NCBI GenBank assembly: GCA_003220435.1
Contig: QHSL01000088.1
Location: 1-46,985 of the forward strand
Direction of reading: 5' to 3'
DNA from: Candidatus Rokuibacteriota bacterium
GTDB lineage: Bacteria; Methylomirabilota; Methylomirabilia; Rokubacteriales; CSP1-6
Length of the DNA stretch: 46,985 bases
In this document: positions 34,670 through 42,963 of the stretch, piece by piece
Layout: each line of letters begins with the position of its first letter
Numbering within the stretch: position 1 is the stretch's first letter
Translations under genes and position numbers: made by a program
Notes under the pieces: model-generated
Database searches by the model: none
What the model was told of the DNA's origin: nothing
The model's input: only the letters and a program-made list of their open reading frames with translations

Positions 34670-35266
34670 TCACCGGGAGGCAGTCGGGCGAGCGCGGCTG
34701 GTGAGCTCCGCCTCGATCAGCGCCAGCTGTTCGGTGGCGGATCGATCGCCCTCCAGCCTCACGACGGCGCAGGAGAGCGCAGCCAGCCACGCTTCGTGCA
34801 GAGCACGACTTCTCATCTCGAGACCACCCGAATCGTACCGGCCAGCCCAGCCGAGAAACTCGACGTGCGACTCGCGCAGCGCTCCACCGGGAGCGAGTGC
34901 CTGCCGACCATGGCGCTCGACCTCGCGTTCCTGGAGTCGCCGCAGACGAGTGGGCGTCGGAACGACCAGGAACACCACCAGCTCGAACTCCGGAATCAGC
35001 GCGTCTCCCCACCCGCAGAGCGATCCCGACAGCACCCAGCGGGGAGATTCCGATAGCGCGGCTCGCAGGAGCGCAAGGCGCGCCTCACGCGGACGTTTCT
35101 CGCGGTAGGGAGGGGAGGTCCGAAGCCAGAAATAGTCGTCGGTGTCCAGATGGCGATGACCGTGCGTCGCCGACATCGCCGCGGCGAGCGACGTGGTGCC
35201 ACTCCCCGAGGCGCCGACGATGTGGACGCGATCGGGTAGGGTCTGACGGCGGACCGCTCCGGACAT
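34670..35266 (-). CDS. P-loop kinase-like protein (adenylate-kinase/topology-modulation type)
   Basis: 198 residues. The P-loop reads HIVGASGSGTTSLAAAM (about 15-31), with Thr where Lys is usual; this GASGSGTT form is common in this family of small kinase-like ATPases. RHLDTDDYFWLRTSPPYREKR resembles the substrate-binding part of FlaR/adenylate-kinase-like proteins, and LVVFLVVPTPTRLRRLQERE is the lid-like region. Cytoplasmic. It starts 3 nt from the GlcG-type gene stop. Confidence 0.85.
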   Translation of the reverse strand: MSGAVRRQTLPDRVHIVGASGSGTTSLAAAMSATHGHRHLDTDDYFWLRTSPPYREKRPREARLALLRAALSESPRWVLSGSLCGWGDALIPEFELVVFLVVPTPTRLRRLQEREVERHGRQALAPGGALRESHVEFLGWAGRYDSGGLEMRSRALHEAWLAALSCAVVRLEGDRSATEQLALIEAELTSRARPTASR

Positions 35267-35269
35267 CGC

Positions 35270-35779
35270 CTACTTGAGCTGGTCGGCCACCTTGTCGATG
35301 CCGGCCTTCACGCAGCCTTCGTCCTTCACGCCGCCCGGCGACTCGGGGGTCGTCACGCCGCCGGAGACGCCGGCCGCACCGATCACGTCCGTTCCGACCA
35401 TGATCGGCAGCGCGCCCTGGGCGGCGATGACATTGGTCAGGTGGATCGCGCCGAGCTGGGGATTGTCCTTCAGCCGCTTGACCATCTCACCCGAGGGAAT
35501 GCGGAAGGTGCGCGAGGTGTACGCCTTGCGAAAGCTGTTCTCCATCGTATGCGGCGAGGCATTGTCGCCGCGGAGCTGAACGATCACTTCACCGGTGCGA
35601 CCGACCACCGTCACCGACACGCGCTGGCCTTGCGCCTTGCAGGTCTCGGCGGCGGTCGTCGCGATGGTCAGCGCCGTGGCGAGCGACAGGTCCTTGCGGG
35701 CGAGCAGCTCGGCGCTCGCAGGCGCGGCGAGGGCGCAGGCCAGCGCCACCGAGACGAGGCGAACGAGCGACGAAGTCAT
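35270..35779 (-). CDS. Secreted GlcG/HbpS-family heme-binding-like protein
   Basis: 169 residues with a signal peptide (residues 1-23, SLVRLVSVALACALAAPASA). The GlcG/HbpS domain follows: LATALTIATTAAETCKAQGQRVSVTVVGRTGEVIVQLRGDNASPHTMENSFRKAYTS, GALPIMVGTDVIGAAGVSGG. Members bind heme or degradation products extracytoplasmically. AGGAGG sits upstream of the ATG, which overlaps the stop of a 42-codon ORF. Confidence 0.88.
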   Translation of the reverse strand: MTSSLVRLVSVALACALAAPASAELLARKDLSLATALTIATTAAETCKAQGQRVSVTVVGRTGEVIVQLRGDNASPHTMENSFRKAYTSRTFRIPSGEMVKRLKDNPQLGAIHLTNVIAAQGALPIMVGTDVIGAAGVSGGVTTPESPGGVKDEGCVKAGIDKVADQLK

Positions 35780-35904
35780 TTGCGGTCCTCCTTGTGAACC
35801 TGACAGAGGTAAGCGCGGTGGGGAACCGACCCGCTGGTCGGGTCGATGGCCCGGTTGCCGATGATGAGGTTGAGGTTGGCGCTGTCCGGCTGGTCGACGC
35901 GCAT
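35776..35904 (-). CDS. Possible 42-aa protein coupled to the GlcG-type gene
   Basis: Unrecognised small ORF beginning MRVDQPDSANLNLIIGNRA and ending QVHKEDRK. Its ATG is 4 nt after the stop of the MetE-like gene, and its TGA overlaps the ATG of the GlcG-type gene (ATGA). It thus bridges two genes with no spare bases. No signal or membrane segment. The exact fit supports it being translated; no Shine-Dalgarno sequence is seen before it. Confidence 0.4.
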   Translation of the reverse strand: MRVDQPDSANLNLIIGNRAIDPTSGSVPHRAYLCQVHKEDRK

Positions 35905-35907
35905 CGC

Positions 35908-37098
35908 CTAACGCCAGAGCTGCCGGGTGGCGAGCCGCGCGCCCTCCGCCATCGCCGCGAACTTCAGCCACGCGATGCTCGAATGCGTGTCGTTGAACCG
36001 CACCGCCGAGGCGGCGAAGCCGCAGTCGGCGCCGGCAATGACGTTCTCTCGCCCGACGATCTTGGCGAAGCGGACGATCCGCTCGGCGATCAGATCCGGG
36101 TGCTCGACCAGGTTGGTCGTGTGGCTGATGACCCCGGGAATGAGGATCTTGCCTTCGGGCGGCCGGAACTGCTCGAAGACGTGATACTCGTGCTCGTGTC
36201 GCGGGTTCGCCGCCTCGAAGGAGTACGCGCCGGCATCGATCTTGAGGATGATGTCGACGATGTCCTTCAACTCCATGTCGTAGACACGCGGACCGACGTC
36301 GATGCTGTAGCACGTGTGAAAGCGGACTTTCTCGGGCGGGATGCCGCGGAGCGAGTAGTTGATCGCCTCGACCCGCTTCGCCGCCCACTTCCGGCACTGG
36401 GCCACGCTGAGATCGGGATTCATCATGTAGTGGGTGACCAGACGTGGATCGTCGATCTGGAGCACGAAGCCCGCGTCGACGATGGCGCGGTACTCCTCGC
36501 GAAGCGCGTCGGCGAGCGCCTCCTCGTACTCCTCCTCGGTTCGATAGAACTGGTTCGAGAGCGTGGCGAAGATGTAGGAGGCGGCGATCGCCGGCATGAA
36601 GACTTCTTCGTGGCGCAGGCCCTTCAGCGCGCTCTTGATGTTCTCGATGTCCTTCTGAACCGCCGCGTGGCCCTTGTAGCTGACCGGCCCCGTGCAGACA
36701 TCGATGCCGTGCCGGCGATCGCCACCGCGACCGCCCGCCCATTCCGCGATGCGCTCGGACCACGCGTAGTAGTCGGGGAACGCCCGGTACTCCCGGCCCG
36801 CGGTGCGGGGGTTGCCCTCCTGACCCGCTGCCGGCGGCGTGCGCGCGAAGCCGTTGAAGCGCTCGACGATGTAGCCGTAGAAGCTCGCCTTGCCCTGCTC
36901 GCCGTCGGTGACGATATCGATGCCCGCCTCGGACTGCCTGCGGACGACGTCCGCCACCGCATCCCGGACCAGCTTGGCGTAAGTCTCCTGGTCGTACGGC
37001 TGCCCCCGGTCCTTCGATCGAAGAAAGGGGATGAGAGCGTCGGGCCGGGCCAGGCTGCCGACGTGTGTCGTCAGGATCCGCTCCGTGCTTCTCTTCAT
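35908..37098 (-). CDS. Cobalamin-independent methionine synthase-like (MetE C-terminal type) protein
   Basis: 396 residues, equal to the C-terminal catalytic half of MetE. TTHVGSLARP at the start, IDIVTDGEQGKASFYGYIVERFNGF, and zinc ligands in FHTCYSIDVG and GADCGFAAS are visible. FEAANPRHEHEYHVFEQFRPPEGKILIPGVISHTTN fits the substrate-binding part. Stand-alone members of this type can methylate homocysteine or act in unrelated methyl transfers. GGGGGAG precedes the ATG. Upstream bases 37099-37233 hold promoter-like AT-rich sequence (TGATAAT) and no gene. Confidence 0.9.
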   Translation of the reverse strand: MKRSTERILTTHVGSLARPDALIPFLRSKDRGQPYDQETYAKLVRDAVADVVRRQSEAGIDIVTDGEQGKASFYGYIVERFNGFARTPPAAGQEGNPRTAGREYRAFPDYYAWSERIAEWAGGRGGDRRHGIDVCTGPVSYKGHAAVQKDIENIKSALKGLRHEEVFMPAIAASYIFATLSNQFYRTEEEYEEALADALREEYRAIVDAGFVLQIDDPRLVTHYMMNPDLSVAQCRKWAAKRVEAINYSLRGIPPEKVRFHTCYSIDVGPRVYDMELKDIVDIILKIDAGAYSFEAANPRHEHEYHVFEQFRPPEGKILIPGVISHTTNLVEHPDLIAERIVRFAKIVGRENVIAGADCGFAASAVRFNDTHSSIAWLKFAAMAEGARLATRQLWR

Positions 37099-37233
37099 CG
37101 CTCCCCCAGTCAGGTGCTTTCCAGCTCGTGATGCCGATGTGCCGGCAGAGCCAAGCGAGGGAAAGAATTATCAGAGTCGCCAACCCGACACAAGCGACGA
37201 CTACGCTCGTCCTCCGCACTCCTCGGCCACGTG

Positions 37234-37521
37234 CTATCCACGGCTTGGCTCGAGCCGCACTCGCTTGGCGATCAGCCGTTTGCCTCTCCACGCATTGAAC
37301 TGTTCGTCGCTCACGGCGTAGAGCGTTGGCTCGGGCGCGGGAACGACGGTGACGAATTCCTCGATCTCGTTGCCACTGGCATCGCGACGGCGCTCATAGA
37401 TCGCGAATCCTGAACCGGCTCGGAGCGCGGGCGGTCGGCCTTTGGCGACCGTCACCGTCTGCTCCGGAGCGTCGTCTGGGACGGCCACGAGTGGACGGGT
37501 CTCTGCGCCGTGAGAAGACAT
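37234..37521 (-). CDS. Hypothetical protein, 95 aa
   Basis: Unrecognised. It begins MSSHGAETRPLVAVPDDAPEQ; the second half (IYERRRDASGNEIEEFVTVVPAPEPTLYAVSDEQFNAWRGKRLIAKRVRL) looks like a small beta-rich domain. No membrane segment or metal motif. Its ATG follows directly on the stop of the ABM monooxygenase gene (TAG-ATG), indicating one transcript. It marks the left edge of the accessory region of short, lower-GC genes. Confidence 0.6.
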   Translation of the reverse strand: MSSHGAETRPLVAVPDDAPEQTVTVAKGRPPALRAGSGFAIYERRRDASGNEIEEFVTVVPAPEPTLYAVSDEQFNAWRGKRLIAKRVRLEPSRG

Positions 37522-37833
37522 CTAGCCGATTCGCTCCGCACGGGTCGCGTCGAAGGGGTGGTCGATCAGCGGCTCCAGGCGTTCGACGAAGCGCACCGTA
37601 TGCGGCAAGCGCGCGTGGTTGTCGAATGCCGCTTCGTCCTTCCAGCACGAATGAATGTAGAAGAGCTGTGGGTCGCGAATCGAGCGAAACGCGTGGCTGC
37701 TGAGGCAGCCCGGCTCGTCGCGCGAAGGGGCGAGGACCTCGAGCAACGCTGCTGCCACGGCGCCCTCGTTACCGGAGCGCGCGTGAAATCGCGCAAAGGT
37801 GAAGAACTCCGTGCCTCCTATCGCCTGGGCCAT
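37522..37833 (-). CDS. Antibiotic-biosynthesis-monooxygenase (ABM) fold protein
   Basis: 103 residues with a dimeric ferredoxin-like ABM fold: [40 protein letters not shown], then LFYIHSCWKDEAAFDNHARLPHTVRFVERLEPLI. These are quinol-monooxygenase-like small proteins (YgiN type), cofactor-free. The start ATG abuts a stop codon (TAG-ATG) of a preceding open stretch, and its own stop abuts the next ATG. Confidence 0.88.
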   Translation of the reverse strand: MAQAIGGTEFFTFARFHARSGNEGAVAAALLEVLAPSRDEPGCLSSHAFRSIRDPQLFYIHSCWKDEAAFDNHARLPHTVRFVERLEPLIDHPFDATRAERIG

Positions 37834-37935
37834 CTAGCACTCCCTGTCGGGCGTGGAAATCGCTTCGTACGTGTAGCGGATGTAGGCAAGCGTCTCGGTC
37901 GAGTCCGGCGGGCAATCAAGCCCTGCTAGGTCGAG
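37834..37935 (-). pseudogene. Gene remnant of about 33 codons with no start codon
   Basis: An open frame between a TGA and the TAG that abuts the ABM start. It reads AGLDCPPDSTETLAYI then RYTYEAISTPDREC, a protein-like sequence. No ATG, GTG or TTG is present, so it is probably the 3' remnant of a lost gene that once led the ABM unit. Family not recognised. Confidence 0.3.
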
Positions 37936-38306
37936 TCAGTAAGGGCGGTCGCCAGCTCGGACGACTCGGTGACGCTGACTCGCAGTTCCCGCAATCGGAC
38001 CGGCACGCCAAGGAGGTACGCACGCTGAGCGGGATGCAAGTGGATGCCCAGGATTCCTCGCCCGGATCCGTTCACCAGCCAGCGACCACCGAGGCCGTGC
38101 ACGCCTCGGCTGAGTGGTCGGATGTCGAGCGTTGAGGTTGAGACGACAGCCGCCCGTGGAAAGCGCGATCGGAACGCCCACCCCATCCGAACCTCGACCT
38201 GAGCACCATCAAGCTCCACATAGGCAGTCGAAGGCGGGAGCCCGAGAAGGCTCGAGACCACGCCATACCATCGATCAAAGCTGATGGGGAACCGGGCTAT
38301 TGTCAT
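37926..38306 (-). CDS. Conserved hypothetical protein, 126 aa
   Basis: It begins MTIARFPISFDRWYGVVSSLLG; later VELDGAQVEVRMGWAFRSRFP, SRGVHGLGGRWLVNGSGRGILGIHL and PVRLRELRVSVTES. The blocks look like a conserved uncharacterised family with a PH-like beta fold (inference). The start ATG overlaps the TGA of the VOC gene (ATGA), which argues for this start over one seven codons earlier. Soluble, no signal. Confidence 0.65.
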   Translation of the reverse strand: MTIARFPISFDRWYGVVSSLLGLPPSTAYVELDGAQVEVRMGWAFRSRFPRAAVVSTSTLDIRPLSRGVHGLGGRWLVNGSGRGILGIHLHPAQRAYLLGVPVRLRELRVSVTESSELATALTDST

Positions 38307-38752
38307 CGGAGATATTTCGCCGGCCACCCGTCCAGCGTCGAGGCCACCAGCTCGATCATGTTACCGTCTGGATCCTCGAAGTACAGATATCGGTCCCGAT
38401 CTTCCTTGTGAGTCAGGGGGCCCTTGAGAACCTTGACGCCTTTGGACCGAAGATAGTCAGCTGCCCGGTCTACCTCTTCTGGAGTGCGGAGCCGCAACGC
38501 CATGTGATTCATCCCGGCACGCGTCCTTCGGTCCTCAGGACCGGGGAGGGACACCTTGTAGAGGGCCACATCGTGAAAGCCATGGCCGAGGCCCGCGACG
38601 TCGTCCCGATACTGCCCGAAGCTGAGCCAGACGACGGCATCCTCATACTGGAAGGTGATCTTGAACCGAAGGATCTCCGTGTAGAAGCGGATCGCCCGAT
38701 CCAAGTCGGTCACGTTCAGATTGACGTGAGCGACATCAAACGGCCGGATCAT
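38303..38752 (-). CDS. VOC (glyoxalase/dioxygenase-fold) protein
   Basis: 149 residues. Vicinal-oxygen-chelate fold: VAHVNLNVTDLDRAIRFYTEILRFKI, GMNHMALRLRTPEEVDRAADYLRSKGVKVLKGP and YLYFEDPDGNMIELVAS. Metal-ligand positions His (in AHVNLNV), His (in MNHMAL) and Glu (in NMIELV) are present. Start ATG at 38752 matches where the fold begins; the frame extends 27 codons further without support. Possible roles are glyoxalase, ring-cleavage dioxygenase or drug-binding protein. Confidence 0.88.
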   Translation of the reverse strand: MIRPFDVAHVNLNVTDLDRAIRFYTEILRFKITFQYEDAVVWLSFGQYRDDVAGLGHGFHDVALYKVSLPGPEDRRTRAGMNHMALRLRTPEEVDRAADYLRSKGVKVLKGPLTHKEDRDRYLYFEDPDGNMIELVASTLDGWPAKYLR

Positions 38753-38786
38753 CCGCCAAGTCTCGCGCGCCGAGTAGCGTCGGCCA

Positions 38787-39182
38787 TCAACCAGACCACG
38801 CGCCGTTCTGTAGGACCACGCGATAGCCGTCAACGTCCTCGAACGTCCGCCCCCTACGATCCCAGTAGGGATTGGCGGAAGGAACAGCCCGAAATCCCGC
38901 CGTCAACATGTGCTTGCAGCTCTCCTCCCACTCGTTCTCCGCTGGAACATAGAAAACCAGGAGATGATGGGTGGTCGGAGCCGATCCCGCATGGTGTCCA
39001 CGCTGGGAGGTGAATGCGAAGTGATAGGGCTGCTGAGGATGCCCAAGAATTGCGCCGTCGAAGCCCTCGTGATCGGTGAACTGGGCGATCACGGTGAATC
39101 CGAGCCCTCCCACGTACATCTCGACGATCGCCGCGAGGTTCTCCGTCGGTCTGACGACGCGCATGATACGGCCAGGCTTCAT
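38787..39182 (-). CDS. VOC family protein
   Basis: 131 residues, second VOC protein. MKPGRIMRVVRPTENLAAIVEMYVGGLGFTVIAQF, DGAILGHPQQPYHFAFT, PTTHHLLVFYVPAENEWEESCKHMLTAGF and FEDVDGYRVVLQNGAWSG fit the fold. Metal ligands appear incomplete: the C-terminal position reads RVVLQN where Glu is usual, so a binding role is possible. It lies 34 nt upstream of the other VOC gene on the same strand. Confidence 0.82.
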   Translation of the reverse strand: MKPGRIMRVVRPTENLAAIVEMYVGGLGFTVIAQFTDHEGFDGAILGHPQQPYHFAFTSQRGHHAGSAPTTHHLLVFYVPAENEWEESCKHMLTAGFRAVPSANPYWDRRGRTFEDVDGYRVVLQNGAWSG

Positions 39183-39220
39183 GTCAAACTGCCTTCCCAC
39201 GCACCGATGCTGGACGACGC

Positions 39221-39691
39221 CTATTTCTTTCGGGGATCGTCGGAGGGATTGACGTAGGTGACACCCCAGGGCCCGATCCCGTGCACCTGAACCACCGTCT
39301 CCTCTTTCGTCCAGCCGAAATGATTCGTCTTGGGCTGCATGATGGCGATACTTCCGGCCGACAACGGTTTGGCCTTCGCCTCTTCGAGCTTGTCGCCAGT
39401 GCCGAGATTCAACGTGCCGGAGATGACCGTGACGTGCTCGATCGCCGGGTGCCAATGGGCAGGGATCTTGTAGTTCGCAGGGAACTTCAGCCGAAACGTA
39501 AAGGGAACCGCCTCGGTCGGCGGTCCTTCGATGACAGCGATCTTCGCCCCTGGGGGCAGGGACGGCACATCCGCCCACTTCAAGTCAGCTGGGCTGACCA
39601 TGATGTGAGCGCCCGCCTGGGCCCAGCCCGTGGATGCGCCGAGACAGCCGATCGCGAGGGCCAGCAGTGACACAAGTAGTTTCGTCGTCAT
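39221..39691 (-). CDS. Secreted cupin-domain protein
   Basis: 156 residues. Signal peptide at 1-24 (MTTKLLVSLLALAIGCLGAS, cleavage at AQA). Cupin motif PAHWHPAIEHVTVISGTLNLGTGDK carries the metal-binding His-x-His and Glu, and the second motif is AIMQPKTNHFGWT. AGGAGG seven bases before the ATG at 39691 fixes the start. The substrate is unknown. Confidence 0.85.
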   Translation of the reverse strand: MTTKLLVSLLALAIGCLGASTGWAQAGAHIMVSPADLKWADVPSLPPGAKIAVIEGPPTEAVPFTFRLKFPANYKIPAHWHPAIEHVTVISGTLNLGTGDKLEEAKAKPLSAGSIAIMQPKTNHFGWTKEETVVQVHGIGPWGVTYVNPSDDPRKK

Positions 39692-39707
39692 TGCGTATCC
39701 TCCTGTT

Positions 39708-39720
39708 TGAACAACGTTCA
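39708..39720. promoter_or_regulatory. Palindrome upstream of the cupin gene (possible operator)
   Basis: TGAAC-AAC-GTTCA is a perfect 5-3-5 palindrome just upstream of the ribosome-binding site of the cupin gene. The repeat CCCAATCACCCAATCACCC follows at 39721. It is placed like a repressor site; the binding protein is unknown. Confidence 0.3.
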
Positions 39721-39794
39721 CCCAATCACCCAATCACCCGTTGCCACTCGCCGATACCGGAATTGAAGTCCCCGTGTCAATTGCGGCGCTGGGA

Positions 39795-40817
39795 TCATCC
39801 TTGGGACAAGCTCATCTGCGCCAACACCGCGCGACCCAGGAGACCGAAGGGATTCGCCAGCGTCTCGGGGATCTCGAAGTGGTTGTAGCCTTCGGCGACG
39901 AGGAGCTGGACGGGCTTGCCGGCGGCCTTCATCGCCGCAGCGAAGTCGCGTGACTGGCGCTGGAACTCCGGCGTCTCGAGTGTGCCGTAGGCGACGATGA
40001 CGGGAGCGTTGAGCTTGTCGAGGTGACGCTGCGGGCTCAGCGCCTGCTCCATCTCGTCAGTAAACTTGACATAAGAGCTGCGGGCCGAGAGACGCACCGG
40101 CTTCAGGTCGAACATGCCACTGCAGCACAACCCGCCTTTCACCGTGTCGACCGGAAGGTTGAAGTCTTTGCGCCAGTCAGTGACCAGGACAACGCCCGCC
40201 AGATGGCCACCTGAGGAGTGGCCGGAGACGTAGATGCGGTCCGGGTCGCCCCCAAAGCTGTGCGCGTTGCGATAGACCCACGCGACCGCTCGGCGCACCT
40301 GCTCGGCCATCGGCATGAGGCTGCCGTTGGCCTCCGTCACGTTGATGAAGTCGGGCACGACGTAATGTGCGCCGGCCTGGACGAACAACTCAGCCGGGTA
40401 CCCGAAATCCCTGGCGAGACCCCCGCGCCACGCCCCGCCATGAATGAAGATATTGATTGGCGCGTTCGCGCGCTTGGTCGCGTAGACATCCAGCGCTTCG
40501 ATAGGGGTAAGGCCGTAGGCGTAGCGCCGCGGTGCACCCAGGCGGGCACGCACGGCCTCGCTGTTGGTCGCGTAGCGCTTGACGATCTGGGGCAAATTCG
40601 GCGCGTATTTGATCTGATCATAGGCGGCGTCCAGCTCGGCTTGGTCCATGTCGAGCCACACGGCTGGGCCCTTGGCCCGCGGCGCTTGCTGCGCGGGCGC
40701 GGGTTGCTGGGCCAACGCAGAGCCGCCGGCCGCGAGGACGGCGCTCGCGACGCCAGCCCCCAGAAACGTCCGGCGAGTGATGGCATTGCTCATGAGGTCG
40801 TCGCCGAAGCCATACAT
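39795..40817 (-). CDS. Tat-exported alpha/beta hydrolase (BD-FAE/kynurenine-formamidase-like esterase)
   Basis: 340 residues from ATG 40817 (an ATG eight codons later is also possible). Twin-arginine signal ITRRTFLGAGVASAVLAAGG, then an Ala/Pro/Gln linker. The esterase has oxyanion motif HGGAW at 126-130, nucleophile Ser201 in VSGHSSGGHLAG, and catalytic His in EGYNHFEIPE. It resembles carboxylesterase or formamidase-type proteins. The frame is open another 90 codons upstream over the phosphatase gene, not used. Confidence 0.88.
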   Translation of the reverse strand: MYGFGDDLMSNAITRRTFLGAGVASAVLAAGGSALAQQPAPAQQAPRAKGPAVWLDMDQAELDAAYDQIKYAPNLPQIVKRYATNSEAVRARLGAPRRYAYGLTPIEALDVYATKRANAPINIFIHGGAWRGGLARDFGYPAELFVQAGAHYVVPDFINVTEANGSLMPMAEQVRRAVAWVYRNAHSFGGDPDRIYVSGHSSGGHLAGVVLVTDWRKDFNLPVDTVKGGLCCSGMFDLKPVRLSARSSYVKFTDEMEQALSPQRHLDKLNAPVIVAYGTLETPEFQRQSRDFAAAMKAAGKPVQLLVAEGYNHFEIPETLANPFGLLGRAVLAQMSLSQG

Positions 40818-40867
40818 CACGCCGCCGACCTTGAGCAAGGCTCTCACGACGTCGCGATTACCCGTTC

Positions 40868-41446
40868 CTATTCGGGTGCCGCGATCAGGCCCACGAGATC
40901 GGCGCCCGCCGCGCTTCCGGACCCCGGCTTGAGCACCACAGTCTCGCCCTGGATCGGCAGAAACCCGAGCAGTGCCCGAACGGTTAAGGCGTGAGTCACG
41001 AGCACGAGCGTGCCCGGTCCGCGCCAAGCGGCCACTATCTCCCTCAACTCGCGGAGTCGCACCGAGACACTTGGGTCCATGTCCGGGACGAGGGCCCACG
41101 AAGTCTCAACAGGACCGACCGCCATCAGCCGGGCCGTGTCCAGGCAGCGGCACCAAGGCGAGGACAGAATCCGGTCCACGCGGACGCCGTGGGTGCGGAA
41201 GGCCTCGCCAAGTGCTCGGGCTTCTCTCAGCCCTTGTTCGTCTAAGTTCCGTTGCGTCTTGCAGTCGTCGATCTTGAAGCCGGGTGGATCACCACCGTAG
41301 CCAGGCGGCGCGTTGCCATGGCGAATGAGTGCTACATGGCCTCCCGTGACGAGCGCGGCCCAGGCTTCGTTCGGATCACCGGCGGCCAAGCCCGGCGGGA
41401 TGCTTAGCGAAATGGCAAGAACGCAGAGAGCTACGCGACCGAGCAT
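40868..41446 (-). CDS. Secreted histidine phosphatase family protein
   Basis: 192 residues. Signal peptide 1-22. Phosphohistidine motif LIRHGNAPPG (Arg42, His43), arginines in ILSSPWCRCLDTARLM, and the second His in LVLVTHALTVRALLGF. A periplasmic phosphatase (phosphoglycerate-mutase fold) with unknown substrate. GGAGGAGG eight bases before the ATG at 41446 sets the start. Confidence 0.88.
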   Translation of the reverse strand: MLGRVALCVLAISLSIPPGLAAGDPNEAWAALVTGGHVALIRHGNAPPGYGGDPPGFKIDDCKTQRNLDEQGLREARALGEAFRTHGVRVDRILSSPWCRCLDTARLMAVGPVETSWALVPDMDPSVSVRLRELREIVAAWRGPGTLVLVTHALTVRALLGFLPIQGETVVLKPGSGSAAGADLVGLIAAPE

Positions 41447-41449
41447 CAC

Positions 41450-41844
41450 GACATCCTCCTCCAGATCGTGGATCGTCCGCTAGCCCAGAATGCCTTTGGT
41501 GTTCTCGGCGCGCGCCTGAATGTCGGATGTCCTTGCTGACGAGGTCGACCAAAAGCTGCCCTGCCGGACTTCACGGGTACACACCGCCTGCATGTCGTCC
41601 TTCGCATGGACCAAGTCATCCGCTTGCGGGCGAGCCGGACCTGATGCCGGCACTGCTCCGAAAGGATTGCCGCGACGCCACTTTGGTTCAAGTTCATGAG
41701 CGCATTGAGCGGCCGCGTCGCTCGCTGGAGGCTCGAGAAAGACCACACGTATCCGGAGCTCGATGGGTCCAGTCAAATCCACTTCCACGTTTGAGCGTGC
41801 GAGACACCTCTTCAATCTGGATTTGGGACGCAACTCCTCCCTGA
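41450..41844. other. 395-bp stretch without a confident gene
   Basis: On the minus strand an open stretch ends at 41480 (tail AENTKGILG). It includes VDLTGPIELRIRVVFLEPP, which is protein-like, but start, family and full frame are unclear, and its upstream part overlaps the acetyltransferase gene. Probably decayed coding sequence. No RNA gene or repeat seen. Confidence 0.3.
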
Positions 41845-42342
41845 CTAGGAACTGGAGCGCCTCAGTGCCATGCCGATCGACATGCCGCCAGCGCGGTTCG
41901 TGGTAGCGGAACCGGGGATGTCGCAAAAGCCGAGGCGCTCGTAGAGGCGACGGGCGGGATTTTCGGACCGCACGCTGAGACAAAGGCCAAGCCCGCGGCG
42001 AGCGGCCTCGCCGATCAACGCGCGCATGAGCTTCTCGCCAACGCCTTGGCCGCGCGCATTCGGTTTCACGCCGATCGACACCTTCGGAGCCTCTTCGTCC
42101 CCGTAGTGGAACTTGAGCTCTTCGGCGGAAAAGCGCCGTGCCCAGGCCGCACCGATGTCTTCGCCGTTCTGTTCGGCGATGAACCCGAAATCCCCCGGTC
42201 GCTGCCAGCCGACGAGATATTTGGCTACGCGCGGAACCGCCTTCGCCGCCTCTGCATCGGGTTCATAGGCCGCCATCGCGAGAAAATCCCACAGTCCCTC
42301 GAGGTCATCCTGGACAGCGGGACGGATCACAAGATCAGGCAT
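41845..42342 (-). CDS. GNAT family N-acetyltransferase
   Basis: 165 residues. IRPAVQDDLEGLWDFLAMAAY, DFGFIAEQNGEDIGAAWARRF, then KPNARGQGVGEKLMRALIGEAARRGLGLCLSV (acetyl-CoA loop RGQGVGEKL) and ARRLYERLGFCDI. A complete single-domain acetyltransferase; substrate unknown. It stands alone in the accessory region. Confidence 0.9.
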   Translation of the reverse strand: MPDLVIRPAVQDDLEGLWDFLAMAAYEPDAEAAKAVPRVAKYLVGWQRPGDFGFIAEQNGEDIGAAWARRFSAEELKFHYGDEEAPKVSIGVKPNARGQGVGEKLMRALIGEAARRGLGLCLSVRSENPARRLYERLGFCDIPGSATTNRAGGMSIGMALRRSSS

Positions 42343-42385
42343 CGGAGCTGTATGCTATTCATTGAATACGGGGAAGTCGAAGTAG

Positions 42386-42748
42386 TTAGACTGCATCACT
42401 GGCGGCGTCGATTTTGCTTCGGCTGGCCCAGCTGGGCCAGCCGAACTCCTGCCACAGGCGTGGAAGTAGGTATTCGTAGATGTGTGCAATCTCGCATGCG
42501 CGAGCGAGAGTCGGACAGTGCACTTCGAAGACGTCGTCGCACTCTACCCTGACGTGATATGTGCGGTAGCCACTCTCGCCTGTGCGCTCAATGAGGGTCG
42601 ATGTCACGGTCGAGATGCGCCACTCGACGTGCTCTTCCCATCGACCATCGCGGTCAACTGCCTGTCGAATTTGGTCGAACTTTCCAGGTGAAGGCCCACC
42701 AACCAGGCGGGCGCGAATCCCGAGAAGGAGCCGGCCAAGTTTGATCAT
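42386..42748 (-). CDS. Hypothetical protein, 120 aa
   Basis: Unrecognised. From ATG 42748: MIKLGRLLLGIRARLVGGP, then DQIRQAVDRDGRWEEHVEWRISTVTSTLIERTGESGYRTYHVRVECDDVFEVHCPTLARACEIAHIYEYLLPRLW. The strand/helix alternation looks like a real small globular protein. The frame is open 32 codons further upstream without a better start. No membrane or signal segment. Confidence 0.5.
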   Translation of the reverse strand: MIKLGRLLLGIRARLVGGPSPGKFDQIRQAVDRDGRWEEHVEWRISTVTSTLIERTGESGYRTYHVRVECDDVFEVHCPTLARACEIAHIYEYLLPRLWQEFGWPSWASRSKIDAASDAV

Positions 42749-42879
42749 CGTCGCCAAGAGTCCTCGGGTCTGTCTAGCGCTCGCCCGAGGCGCCGACGGC
42801 CGCCGCGCGAGCGACTGTTCTCGATGTGACCTCTGCTGGTCCACTCCAGCCGGAGATTATCCGGCGAACCGACGCCGCT

Positions 42880-42963
42880 TCAGACTTCCGCGTAGTAGGT
42901 CTCCAGTTTTGACTGATACGGTCCGACGTGGACGGTGATCGCGTCACAGTCGAAGGAGATCAC
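42880..42963 (-). pseudogene. Short C-terminal gene fragment
   Basis: Open codons ending TGA read HLVISFDCDAITVHVG then PYQSKLETYYAEV, protein-like, but a stop lies about 13 codons upstream of the GTG. Probably the tail of a lost gene. It is the only trace noticed in the otherwise gene-free stretch 42749-43110. Confidence 0.25.

Noticed and set aside
35780-37291. Single 673-codon gene covering the MetE-like gene and GlcG
   Set aside because: Only the last 169 codons are the real GlcG-type gene. The middle is a shadow of the MetE-like gene, and the hydrophobic stretch near 37190 lies in intergenic AT-rich sequence.
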